Below the pieces are notes generated by a model. It searched no databases. It worked only from the letters and a program-made list of their open reading frames with translations, and was not told the DNA's origin. 64,000 nucleotides of DNA from Ananas comosus. Taxonomy: Eukaryota > Streptophyta > Magnoliopsida > Poales > Bromeliaceae. This document shows, in pieces, positions 48,946-60,203 of the stretch. Each line of letters starts with the position of its first letter. Position 1 is the stretch's first letter. The stretch spans positions 9,841,591 through 9,905,590 of the forward strand of contig NC_033623.1 of the NCBI RefSeq assembly GCF_001540865.1, in the 5' to 3' direction. The translations under genes were made by a program, and so were the position numbers.

Positions 48946-49067
48946 AAAAAAGAGAAGGAGGATGAGGAGAAATGGTGTAAATTTCGCTCAAACGGTACAA
49001 TTTTTGCCTAAAGAGTATAATTTTTTAAGACAAAAATTACACTTTTCGAGAAAAGTTTGGACGAACC

Positions 49068-49620
49068 CCGGTGGCGGCGGCGGCGGGCTCCTCCAGCGCA
49101 GGCTTGGGAGGCTCCGCCCCCTCCTCCTCCGCTGGTTTGGGTACTTTAGATTCCGGGGTTTGGGGGCGTCGTCTTTGGCGGGGGGTTCGTCGAGGGCCTC
49201 CGAGGCCTTCGCAGGAGCGTCCTCCGCGGGATCGAGGGCGAAGGCGGCGGGGGGTGGGGAAGGGGGGAGAGCAAACTCGTTGTTGGCGAGGGCGGCGGCG
49301 ACGAGCTGCTTGAGCTCATCGAGGGCCTTCTTTTTCGGGTCGGCGAGGTGGGAGATGAGGTTGCTCTCCTCCTTGAACGTCACTGACTGCGGCACCGCCT
49401 CCGCCGCAACCAAAGGTGCCTCCTTTTTCGGCTTCTCAGCTTCTTCCTCCTCCGCCGCCACTGCTGTTGCTGCCGACTCAGTGAGCTCCGCCTTCTCCTC
49501 CAGCGGCGGCGGCGCCTCCTCGGTGACGACCACCTCCTTGGGTTGCGGCGTGGGCTTGGACGCCATGGGTTGGAGCTCCTCTGCCATGGTTGAGGGGCGT
49601 GCGAGGATTCGCAAAAAAAA
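49068..49620 (-). pseudogene. Captured patellin (PATL) 5' UTR and N-terminal exon fragment
   Basis: The minus-strand frame from the ATG at 49587 reads 'MAEELQPMASKPTPQPKEVV', then an acidic A/E/P-rich stretch. 'QSVTFKEESNLISHLAD' and 'KKALDELKQLVAAALANNEF' follow, which is the conserved N-terminal signature of plant patellins, upstream of their Sec14 and GOLD domains. Those domains are absent, and after about aa 140 the reading is lost. Upstream on the minus strand is a CT-rich leader, so 5' UTR was captured too. It occupies the loop between the inverted arms. Confidence 0.75.
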
Positions 49621-49888
49621 AAAATTTTACAGAAACAGAGCCTCAGAGAGAGAGAGAGAGGGGGGGAATTATTAGGGTTTGGTAAAGGAGGAGGAGGAAA
49701 TGGTAGGAGGCAAAAATTGTAATTTTTGTCGCAGGAGTTCGTCCAAATTTTTCTCAAAAAGTGTAATTTTTGTCTCAAAAAAATGCACTCTTTAGGCAAA
49801 AATTGTGCCACTTGGGCGAAATTTACACCATTTCTCCCCCTCCTTCTCCTCCTCCTTCTCTTCCTCTTCCTTCTTCCCCTTCGCTCTG

Positions 49889-50150
49889 CGTGCCGACGGC
49901 ACACCTGGGCCAGCTCAACTATGACCAGTCCGGCACGCTCGGCGTCCAGATGGCCCTCACGGTGGTCGCCAAGAACAACAACCGCTTCTCGGACGTCGGC
50001 TTCACACTTAGCTTCCACCGGATCGACGTTGTGTTGTTGCGCACCGCCCTGTTCACGTCCCAAGCAATGGCTCGTGGCCACTGCAGTACGACACCCAGGC
50101 AGCGCTGGTCTCGCTCGACGCCGACACTATGCAGGCTATCGCCGAGGGGA
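49889..50150 (+). pseudogene. Captured LEA-2/NDR1-HIN1-like fragment, right-arm copy
   Basis: Inverted partner of 48683-48945. 'VPTAHLGQLNYDQSGTLGVQ' and 'NRFSDVGFTLSFHRIDVV' are readable in one frame, then a small frame shift leads to 'HVPSNGSWPLQYD' in another. The two copies differ at many positions, so the inverted arms have diverged and are not a recent assembly duplicate. Confidence 0.5.
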
Positions 50151-50189
50151 AGGAGAAAGAAGAAGAAGAGAAAGAGAAACGGTGTAATA

Positions 50190-50340
50190 TTTTTTAAAAT
50201 AGTGTAACATTTATCAAAATAGTGCAACTTTTGTTTCAAAAAGTGTTATTTTTATTTCAAAGAGTGCAACGTTTGCCTTAAATAGTGCAATTTTTTTATA
50301 AAACAGTGCAACATAATTTTAATAGTGCAACTTTCATTTT
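50190..50340. repeat. Irregular 'agtgcaac' repeat block, right arm
   Basis: About seven units such as 'tagtgtaacatttatcaaaa', 'tagtgcaacttttgtttcaa' and 'gagtgcaacgtttgccttaa', inverted relative to 48500-48640. A shorter related block is at about 49750-49840, with its partner at about 48972-49055. Confidence 0.75.
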
Positions 50341-50483
50341 CTTCCTTTGCTCTTATTTTTTGCCTTTTTCGATAATAGTGACGATATATAATAGTCTTTC
50401 AAAGAGACAAATTTTTTTCTTTATCTTTTTTTACTTTTTATTCTTTTTTTTTCTATCCTCTGCATCTTTGTTCGCTCTTTGGA

Positions 50484-50781
50484 GATGGGCGCGTCTTTTT
50501 TCCTCAACCTCATGGGCGGTGAGCACCTCCTTGACCATGACTTCATCGTCTCCGTCTGCTCTACCCTCATCCGCGCCCGCTCCGAGTTCTCTTTCTTGGT
50601 GTCGGCGAAGGCGGAGGCAAAGAAGAGGAAAAGGAGGCGGCGCTGCCCTCGTTACCGTCGTCGAGGGCCACCGATGCCAGTGGAGAAGGAAATGGGGAAA
50701 GAGGAAGCGGCGTCGCCCTCATTACTATTGCTAAGAGCCACTAAGACGGTGGAGGAGGCGATGAGGGTGGGAAAGAAAAAA
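50484..50781 (+). pseudogene. Unrecognised open frame in Pack-MULE arm (third possible captured fragment)
   Basis: The plus-strand frame starts at the ATG at 50484 ('MGASFFLNLMGGEHLLDHDF', then 'IVSVCSTLIRARSEFSF') and passes into a basic K/R-rich tail. The left arm keeps a diverged inverted version on the minus strand of 43890-44109 ('MGVSFFLILMSGEHLLDHDL'). Retention of a similar peptide in both arms suggests a captured coding exon. I do not recognise the source gene. It could equally be non-coding. Confidence 0.4.
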
Positions 50782-50945
50782 TAACGAAAAAAAAAAAAGA
50801 GAGAGAAAAAAAAGAAGAGAGAAATAAAAGGAATAAGGGTATTTTCGTCCGATGGCGAAAAATCCGGCCCAAATCTGTAAAATTGAAAAATGCGGTCCAG
50901 TTTTGGAAAAGCTCAAAACTTGTGGATTTTTTATCCAAATTGGCC

Positions 50946-53900
50946 TAAATAATTTAAAGCTGATTTAATTTTTGGGGTTAATTAGTTAAACCCAAAAATT
51001 TCAAAAATTTCATGGTTTGAATTTTGCACAAAAATATATATAATATTCTAAGTTTGCAAGGACATGTAAGCAATTAACCGAAGTTGAACTTTACGAAATT
51101 AGAATTCAAATTGAGTTCAATCTAGCCAAAAAATACCTGAAAACTCAAAACGTTTGAGACATGTATAGATAACTATAAAACGCTTTAGAATTTGAATACA
51201 CGTTCAATGCATATACTACTTCTAAAACTGTTGATCCACCTATTTTAGACTATATAATCGAAATAGAGACTTATTGATTTCGATAGTTGTTGTTTATTTT
51301 ACAAGAATCGAATTTCGATTTCCATTCTACTTTAGAATAGGAATCACTGAAACCATTTATGGCTTAATCCGGTTTTGAATTCTGGATTGGCACGTTCTAG
51401 AGTAAACCACTCAAAACTCTCTCTCACAATACCTCTTCCTCCTCTTCCTTCGTCACTATACTCTCTTTTAACCAAAATTCTCTCTCGAAATCTTGGTAAT
51501 TATTGGACATTATCTTCAAAGGAGGGGCAGTGGACGTATCCAAATGGCTTATTTCAACTGCTTGTCAAATTAACGCAAAAATAAAGATTAAATTCAAGTA
51601 GATTCAATTGAAAGCTATATTTATGGAAAACACTTCTTCAAAACCAACATTTGTGAAAAGAAGATTATGTTCAAACTGAATATATAACTTTTCCATCAAA
51701 TGAAATAAATAAATATCCTCATAATCCCTGTATGAGTTAGGTAGGTTTGACTCTCAAAGTTCCACATCTTTCTAGTGCTCTTCTGCACTATTTGTTTAAC
51801 TAGTACGGTTACAGGCGATTAAAGGTCGTTAACCATGACATAAAAAGCCCTATTCACAGCTTAATGTTCATACCGAATTTTATTCCAATAATAAATCAAA
51901 TATTTATGGATAATTCATATCCTATTTTCCATTATAATTCAATTCAATCTCATTTTTTATTTCTATTTCAATCATAAACCAAACACGCCCTTCACAGATT
52001 TAACATAAAATCATATAACATCTAACCAAGAAACCATAATAACTATTGTACCTCACTAATGTAGACTTTCAAAATAGAAACACCATTATCTAAGTGGATG
52101 CAGAATGAAAAAAATTTATTCTAGTGGCCTAAATGTTTTCGCACTATAATATCTGAAACAAGGACTTTTCTGTAGAGTTCTGTGACAGTCCCTCATATAG
52201 TGAGGTCTCTCATTGTGATCAAGGGAATCAAGCGTCTTCAAAGCATCGCCATTCAACATTTTTCTTATCCACAAACTGCCGTTGGATCTTCTCAAATTGC
52301 CCCACACTAGTTAAGATTTTGATTTTCTCTCTGAATTCATGCTTCTATTTTTAATACTATAAGAGACTGTAATGGATGGTTAGAAGATCGTTAATACTTG
52401 TATCTGCTACTCAAGTAAAGCAAATCACTATACAGTACATTGTTTGGCTACATATGATCTCATACATGTACGCAATGAATGTTGATTGCATTTATCCAAC
52501 TTTTTGAATGAATAATCAATATCTTACAGAGGCTTTCATCAGAAAAGAAGGAAAAAAGAAAGAAAGAAAGGAAAGAAACAATTTTTGTATGTTATCTTTT
52601 TAAATCGGCTTGTTAGGGCATTTGTGAATGTAAGCCATCTAATGAAATATATATGATCAACATGCGCCATGTAAGACATGTCAATAAATATAGGCCAACA
52701 TATGACATATTTGGTATTAACATTTCTACTTAAGGTAGTCGAATACTATTCAGCCAAAATAAATTGGAAAAAAGTATTGTTGACATCTATTTTTATATCG
52801 AAACGTGAGATGGATTCTAAGGATCTGTCGAAATCACTAAAGAAGAGATTTCGGCAAAAGGATTTGGCTTCAACAGAATGAAGTATGCCAAAGGCTTAGG
52901 CAAGGTCTGAGAAGTCAGAACAAAAGCATATTTGAAATTTAAATTTTAAGCATAGGTGCCGAAGAATCTGGAAGCAAGCATGATTTCAGATAACAGTTTT
53001 GAAAACAGTGTAATAGCCTCGCAGTAGCTGCTCTAATTACGATCCTGTTTAAATTTAGGAGGCTATAAAAGGAAGAGATCATCAACCCATCGGAACTTCT
53101 ATTTTTTGTCTTTCTTGCACCAGGAGTAGGTGTAATATAGATATTGCAACATCAAATCACAAGACTTTACTTTTTATCCCTAAGATTAGTCATAACCTAA
53201 TTTAGGCGTAGTCGTTATCTAATTCAAAAATAGCGGTAACATAAAAGTTCACTGGCTTTGAATCTTTATCTCAACTAACGCCAACAACCACGAAGCCATT
53301 TTGATTATCACCGAACCACCTGGTTACTCACTAGCCTTTTATATTGCCTGTCTGCACCCATGTAGAGAACCATATCGAAGAATCGCTATTTGCATAGTAA
53401 TTTTGTTTGACTCAGCTTTGACCGAATCAACGGCTGAATTGAACCTCGAGAAATAGAAGTCCTTAGACTTTGGCTAATATCTAAAAACCTTGAAATTGTC
53501 TCTCCAAGGTTGAACCTAACCCGATTCTTCTCTCTCCAGTCCACTCTTGAGACTGTTACATTCGGCGTGTGCATCAAGGGACATCATAGGACGGACAAAC
53601 CAGATCAGTCCGCTCTTGAGACAAAGTTATATTCAAGATGTGCATCAAGGGATATTACAAGACAGATGAACTAGATCGCGTTACGTAGCATCTAACGATT
53701 TTTCTGCCAACACGTATGCAAGGACAAGTAATATACTTCCAAAATTTTCAAAAAAAACTATAGAATTTATATTTTAACAAACTCAATCAAAATACTTATT
53801 ATACTTTTTCGCTACACATACGTCTGCACATATGTGCGTAATATTATTTACATACATAAACAATATTTATTTTGATCATCTTTTTCACTCCATTATCATT

Positions 53901-54003
53901 TTCTAGCCCCAATACCAAACAAAGCCATTTTCTTTTCTCAAGCAGGTCAGCTACTATGGACTGTAGCTTCACATGGAGGGCCAAGCATGCACAATAGGTA
54001 TGA
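50946..54003. other. Intergenic, no gene seen
   Basis: About 3 kb of moderately AT-rich DNA. A short direct duplication near 53528-53680 carries 'ctcttgagac', 'gtgcatcaagggaca' and 'gtgcatcaagggata'. TATA-like 'ggctataaaagg' is near 53061, with 'cttgcaccaggagtagg' downstream, possibly decayed LTR sequence. Frames at 52116-52307 and 52678-52881 show no convincing domain. Confidence 0.5.
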
Positions 54004-54013
54004 AAATCAAATT

Positions 54014-54171
54014 CTTTTTTTTTTTTTAAGAGAAAGATAGTATGTTACCCGTTTCGTTTATTTCGTTTAAAAATAAACCTAACTCGAAATGTGAATCAAT
54101 TAGGATTCGAATTTGGGACCTCGGATATCAACCACCAAACCTTTTGCCACTTGCGTTAGGGATAGTCGGTG
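54014..54171 (-). mobile_element. tRNA-derived SINE, copy 2
   Basis: On the minus strand, A-box-like 'gcaagtggcaaaag' and B-box-like 'ccaaattcgaatcc' are spaced as in a tRNA promoter. The tail is 'acgggtaacatactatcttt' and a terminal A-run (T-run on plus). A clean 10-bp target duplication AAATCAAATT lies at 54004-54013 and 54172-54181. It aligns along its length with the copy at 1029-1199. Confidence 0.85.
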
Positions 54172-54446
54172 AAATCAAATTATGTTAGGATGCATGGCCG
54201 GGTATGTTTTTTTTCTAACTTTTTTTTTCTCTTTTCCTGACACACTCCAGCTCTCTAAATCCCATAAACCTCAAAGAACTATTCTAATCCACCCAGATTC
54301 AAACTCGGAATCTATGGGCTGTAGCTGACAATGAGCATCTCTCGCACCATGTACCTTGCGACTGCTGGTGATGAAACAAAACTTCCTAGTATAGTGCTCC
54401 TTGTTGAGAAGGTTGAAATTACAGTTAACTTTGCACATGAATCAAA

Positions 54447-54815
54447 CCAAAAATTTAAGTGCCATGAAACGGAATCGTATTGAAAATTTGCTAACACGGT
54501 ACAAATATATGCAAAAAACTAACTGACACGGTATGGTATGATAGTTACGTGCCGGACCGTATCGATGCGTACCTATAAAAAAATACAAGTGTGCCGATAT
54601 ATAATGACATAAACTGTTTATTTTCTTTAGCAACAAAATACTCCAACTTTTTATTATATATTTTTATCAAATATTTTAAAATGTATTGCTTATTAATTTA
54701 AAAAATAGAGTTTTGAGCTATGCTATCGGCACATGAACTATATCGTGTCGATATCTTGCTAGCATGATAAAGCACAATGGATACGACACGTGCCAATGGA
54801 CACTTAAATCTTTGA
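54447..54815. mobile_element. TIR element, 'AAGGATTTAAGTGCC' family, copy 3
   Basis: Ends 'ccaaaaatttaagtgccat' and 'ggacacttaaatctttg'. The centre 'tattttctttagcaacaaaa' and 'tagagttttgagctatgcta' is the reverse complement of the centre of copies 1 and 2 (32387-33079). It is clearly more diverged than those two are from each other. Confidence 0.65.
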
Positions 54816-55662
54816 TTCAAACCCATCATCAGGACTTATTTGGGTATCAGAATTATACATCTAATATTAACTTACTTTGTATAAAACTCTTTTTATGTAC
54901 TTGAAAGCTAGTTGTTTAGTTTTTTGCTGTTTAAAAGATTTTGTCACCAATTAAGTTTGCATATCATATTTCATCTATAAAGTAATTTATTTTATCCTGA
55001 AAAAAATGGCTTGTATGACGAATATAATATTCATTCTAAACATTTGATCACATTCTTTATATACCAACAACCACGTGCTTCATGAGTAAATTAAAAAAAA
55101 AAATACACCGAATGAAATATTCATACATCCCAACAAGGTCTTAAGGTAGCAAACAATGCCTTTCCATGAAGGATTATACCTTCAAAACCAAAGCAATGAA
55201 AGACAATCAAATAATTCTCCCCATAATTTAAAACAAAATTTCTTGGAAGCAAAGTTAGCAATGAGGGAAGTATGACACCAACAATAATAGTGGCATCAAA
55301 TTTTGGTTTGCTGTAACAATGAATCAGGACAAAACATATCTTCCTCCAAAAAGGAAAGCTTTAACTTTGATGCTTTGATCTTCAGAAAACAATACAAGCC
55401 ACACTAGAGGGCAGAAAAAGTTGCAACAAATCCAATTGTTGGCTTTCCTGATCATCACCTGGTAGTTCAAATCAATACATAAAATTTCCACTTTTTGATG
55501 CTCCACCAAGGCCTAACACAATTTAGTAGGTGCAAAGTCCTCGATTTAACTGGCATTCTCAGTTCTAAGAATGAAAACTTCCTAGGAGATCAATAAAAAG
55601 ACACCTTATATCACCGAGCATGCGATCCTGACAATATCAATGCCTTTCACTGTGGAAACTAT

Positions 55663-58600
55663 CTATCTATAGCTCATCACCACATCCTTGTCAGCCTGAA
55701 GCAATAAAGAATAATGATTCAATCAAGTCTAATTGTTGTTTGAGTATAGCTGCTTGAAGAAGTATAGCCTTTCTTAGTAAAATCCCAGCAAAAGCAGAAG
55801 CATCATACTGGAGCTTCTGCTTCTATGGTGCAAAAGCTCACCATTTTCTGTAGCAAAAGCTCCATATATTTTATTAGTCAAAATCCTTGTTTTTTAGAAG
55901 CTTTTGTTGTTTTTATATGTAGTAGAGAAATTGCTTCAAAAGCAAAGTGAAACAGGCACCACATATAGAATGGTAGAGGAGGTAGATAGACTTACATTTT
56001 TGGCCAGCTCCGCTGCTTTCTGATCATCAAACCCAAGAGAAGCCAATATCTTGTGACCTGCCGACTCTTTCTCGGACCATATGCCCAGAAGCAAATGGGT
56101 TGTGGTTATTTCACCATCCTTGCCTGAATTCAGTAATGGGAAATAAATGATAATACCTTTCAAGAGGTGAGAAGAAAAAACCCTAGTTCTGAACAGGCGT
56201 AACAACAAACTGTGGATCGGATATCATAGACGTGTGCAAAGAGCCTAACAAATTTAGGGTTCTTGAATTTTTTTGGTTCCTTCAGCAATATATGAAGTAT
56301 TAACTATCATGAAATAATGATGTGATTGACGGCTTAAATAATGGTGGAATAACAGATATACTGGCAACAGAGTAGCATGAATAGTTATTTAATCCTCTTG
56401 CACCTTTTCAACATTTTTGTATTATTTTATGGCAAGAAATTAGTAAGTTATCATAAAGACTGCTGTAAGGACTAATTCAAGAGAACTAGAGTTTTGGTCT
56501 CTTGGGTATCCGACTCTATCTCTTCATCAATCCTATACATATCCTCGTACTCTTTTTCATACCTGTATTTTCTTGCAGAATTTCAGAGGAAAGCATGACT
56601 ATAGTTAAAATAAATAATCTCACCATTCCTTCCACCGAGATCTGACTAGTTTAAGAGCATATAATGATCTTCCATTGGTAGAATTTTACAGCTGAAATCA
56701 AATGTACAACACTAAGCAGTATAGACTAGAAACTATGTATTGTAGTAGCAGATCTTTATGTTGTTGCTATCAGAGGAAAGTGACCTGACCTCACTCAGAG
56801 AGTAGCACTCTGCCATAAAAATTTGAGATTGATATAGATTGTAAATTGGTCAACTGATGATTTGATTGTTTGACCAAACAATAGTTGATTATCAATTTCA
56901 GCGGGTTCCAATCTCTACAATTTATTAGATTTAGCCCTTTTTATTAGTTAAAATAAAAATGTTAGCTCAACAACTCCAAATAAGATGGTTTTGACTTCTC
57001 TCATCATTGTTAATGTGTGGTTCTTCACAGCAACAAAAAGCAACATGTTCTCTGAAATCAATACCTTAATGTATATACACGGTACATGTTCTTGAGATCA
57101 AATTCCCCTATTCTAATTAAATTTAAAAAGAAATCTTGTGTGAGGCTTACGACCATAAACCCAGGTGTGAGGCATAGAATACTATTCTATGATTGCCTAC
57201 TTTATAGGTTCATCTGATGAAATCTACACAACCCGCAGAGTTGACCTCCGACAAGATATTGACAATTAAGCATCATTGCTTTACACCTACAGCATTGTCC
57301 AAGTAGAACTTCTCATAAATGATATTTACAGAAACACATACAGCACGAGATGCCTTAGCTATCATAAACGAATTCAAAACAACATATGTCCTTTCTGAAT
57401 TGTTATTTGTGCGTTCCAATAAAATGCAAACATTAAGTACAAAATTAAATGTTATCAGTAGCATAAAAAACGGTGTCAGCAAAACTAAGCAAACTTATAA
57501 GTCATTGAAAATAACCTGATTTTAACTTCTCATCAACAGCCCAATCTAGAGCCCGTTGAGCTGGCTCAGTCAATGGTGGGTGCTCAGGACTAAAGAAGTA
57601 CATGTCCGATTTTCCAAGCAGCTTTATAGTTTCCTCTCGTACTTTGAAGAGTGTAATTCCATTTGCACGTAGAAACTTTGCTGCTTCACTTGTTCCTACA
57701 ACAAGAGGAAAGCAAGAAAAAATGTAAGGCCGTGGTATAGTCTAAACAGAAGTGTTATGTTGCAAGATACACCATGTAATGGCCTCTAAAACATATTATA
57801 ATCACACAGGTGAAAGCAGAAAAGAACTGATCATCACAAGACATTACAATTTTGCAATGCCTCGTATAATCTCAAAATGGAATGTAATGTTTGTCAGTAA
57901 ATAATATTGAAAAGTTTCTATTAAGTTATCTATGAGATCTGTTACAGTCATTTCACCGCTTGACATGAATACAATAACTTCTTGTTTGATCTTCTGCATG
58001 GGAATCGTTAATTTATCTGAATGTTTCAACTTTAACCAAGTTGATCTTCTACTCCAATCTTGTACATCCTACATAAACTTCCTTTCATATTTCAGAAATC
58101 AGAAGTAGAAAATGATGTATGGACGCATAAGAACCAATTCACCACTTCAAGGATGCATGTAATCTTTGGGCATAACTAAACATAGATCAAAACTTCGAAA
58201 GAATTAACACAAAGAGAAACAAGAAAAGAAAGCTCGTTTCCTCATACAAAGCATGGACACAAGATTGGTAGTAGGATACTACATCATAATATATAGATTT
58301 GAAGGTTTGGCTTGATTGATCAATGGGTTTTCTGTAAACCTCTTCATGATAGCAAGGATGCCACAAGAATGACTCCTTGGATGTAGTTAGTTATTCGACT
58401 TGACATATTATAAAAAGAACTTGATGTTTACACTACGACAAACCAAAGATTCTACAAATTGCATAAATTTACATAAATTCATCTAAGATGGAAGGCCATA
58501 ATCATATTTTTTAAATAGAAATATTCTTAAGTACATATCACAAGATATAGCCCTGTCCCTACATTGCCTTGTAAACGCTCTTGTATCATATTACTTGGAA

Positions 58601-60203
58601 GAAGAGGTATCTAAGTAAGAAACTTAAACCACTATAGCAGCCCCCATTTTAACTCTAACCAGGAGAAGAGGACAAAATTAAAGAAATAATGCATCAACTT
58701 CAGTGGTGCGAGGCCGGAAATTGCTAGATTAGTCCCATACAACATTATTTTAATGATTTTGTTCTTTCTTTAGCTTAAACAGCTTCAGATCACAAGCCGT
58801 ACGATTGTATCGAATCTTATCCGCAGTCACCCATTATTAGCATCTGATATTTTACTGTGAGTGCCTGTTCCCATGGATTACGTCTCCATAAACACTACCA
58901 CTCTTAACAAGGCATTGTTCAATTAAGGAGTAAAGTGTGGAGCCAATCACCCGAAACATAATGATGCAACAACTTTCCCCAGTTGGAATTGGGTGGGAAA
59001 ATTATTGTCATAACAATTAACAAGTTTATGCTTTGAGATATACCAATTCCACGTGGCATGGTGGAAGCGTGCTATCCCCATGTCCATTTTGACTATCCCA
59101 AGCCAAGCACAATGGTTTATGAGACTAAGAACTTAAATCCACATTAGGCATATTTTTCGCTATTCAGAGATACAACTCCCCAAACCAGACACTAAGTAAG
59201 ACATTTATTCAAACAGGTTTATCCTCACATAAAAACAAAGAATCACACAAAGCCATGAAAAACCGACCTTCAACTAAGATGCCCATGAGAAGGGCCTCGG
59301 TGCCCGTGTTAGGATACTTGAGCTTCCTCGCCTCTAGTTCCGCCATGCAGAACGATTTTATCGCCCTCGCCGACCACCTGCACCCATCATCTCCCCTCAA
59401 TAATCACTAAAATAACAACCTAAATAAGAATTTAAAGAAGAGGTGAAATGTACAACAATCACCTAAACTATAGACACATTTTGAAGTAGCTTCCACAATT
59501 GCTTTTCTCTCGACCTAACACTTCCCTCAACTTCTGATTCTTTTAAGTTAAAATATTTCCATCAAGTAATTAAGGGATTTTGTTAAATCTAAATCTCAAT
59601 ACTCTGAATGTAGTAAATTTTTAACATATTTTCCCTTCAATTTAGAGGGAAAACTCAAATCGAATACGTAAAAATTGATACGGCGTCGATCAAAATTTAA
59701 ATAATTGAGGCGACTAATGCAAAATGGCTTATATTTGAGAGGTCTCCATACATTTCTACCACACACGCACACCAAAAAAAACAAAAACAAAAAATTCCAA
59801 GTTGCTCGCTCACTTGGGTTTTTCCTCGCTTTCCTTTATCTCCGGCTTCCTGAAAAAGAAAAAAAAAAAACCCTAGAATTACTCAGCTTCGAACAAAACC
59901 ACAGAATACGGAAACGATCTACAGGTTACTACGATTAGATTACGCGGTGGGGAGCATGGAGAACACGGTGGTGGATGGTCGAAGGGGTCGGGAGGGGAGA
60001 AGAGGCGAAGAGGGGAGGAGGGGGGAGAGGGAGAGGGAGAGGGGGAGGTGGTTTCCGTGGAGGAGGGAGGAGCGGAGAGGGTAGGGTTTGGGGGTGGAGG
60101 GGAGGGAGAGGGAGGAGGGGAAGGGGGCGACGACGACGCCGGTGGTGGTGGAGGCGGCGGCGGCGGCGGCGGCGGCGGAGAACAGGGATCGAGCTGTGGC
60201 CAT
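55663..60203 (-). CDS. Plastid Clp protease accessory protein, CLPT1/CLPT2-like
   Basis: CLPT proteins bind the plastid ClpPR core and help its assembly; they resemble the N-domain of ClpC/ClpA chaperones. Exons: 59944-60203, 59268-59377, 57516-57695, 55996-56123 and 55663-55695, all GT-AG, joining to 711 nt (236 aa, close to the size of Arabidopsis CLPT1). Exon 1 is Ala/Ser/Pro-rich with few acidic residues, as in a chloroplast transit peptide. The mature part shows 'WSARAIKSFCMAELEARKL', 'KYPNTGTEALLMGILVEG', 'KSDMYFFSPEHPPLTEPAQ' and 'ITTTHLLLGIWSEKESAGH'. The ATG at 60203 is the first in frame. Whether it is CLPT1 or CLPT2 cannot be told by eye. The short last exon ('ADKDVVMSYR') is less certain. 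Confidence 0.9.

Larger units (their letters stand above)
41931..50945. mobile_element. Pack-MULE-like/foldback element with captured host gene pieces (nested complex)
   Basis: The termini are 'ggtctatttgcataaaaaat' plus 'ccacaagt' on the left and, on the opposite strand at the right, 'ggccaatttggataaaaaat' plus 'ccacaagt'. The inverted repeat continues inward for about 1.2 kb. The right arm is 49735-50945. The left arm is broken into 41931-41977, 42657-42785, 43794-44109 and 48342-49066 by three later insertions. Flanks 'taaagaat' and 'taaataat' may be a diverged 8-9 bp target duplication. Without insertions the unit is about 3.1 kb. No transposase is seen. Cargo: a LEA-2-like fragment in both arms and a patellin N-terminal fragment in the loop. 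Long TIRs, G-leading ends and captured exons fit a Pack-MULE; a foldback origin is the alternative. Confidence 0.75.

Noticed and set aside
48575..49675. 366-codon plus-strand frame across the Pack-MULE arm and loop
   Set aside because: Non-ATG start, low-complexity G/S/A/R-rich content. It is antisense to the recognisable LEA-2-like and patellin fragments on the minus strand.
52116..52307. Minus-strand 63-codon frame as a pseudogene
   Set aside because: No recognisable domain and no supporting splice structure nearby.
52678..52881. Possible Copia reverse-transcriptase remnant ('KSLKKRFRQKDLAS')
   Set aside because: Only a dozen residues resemble the 'MKDLG' region; no YVDD box or RNase H around it.
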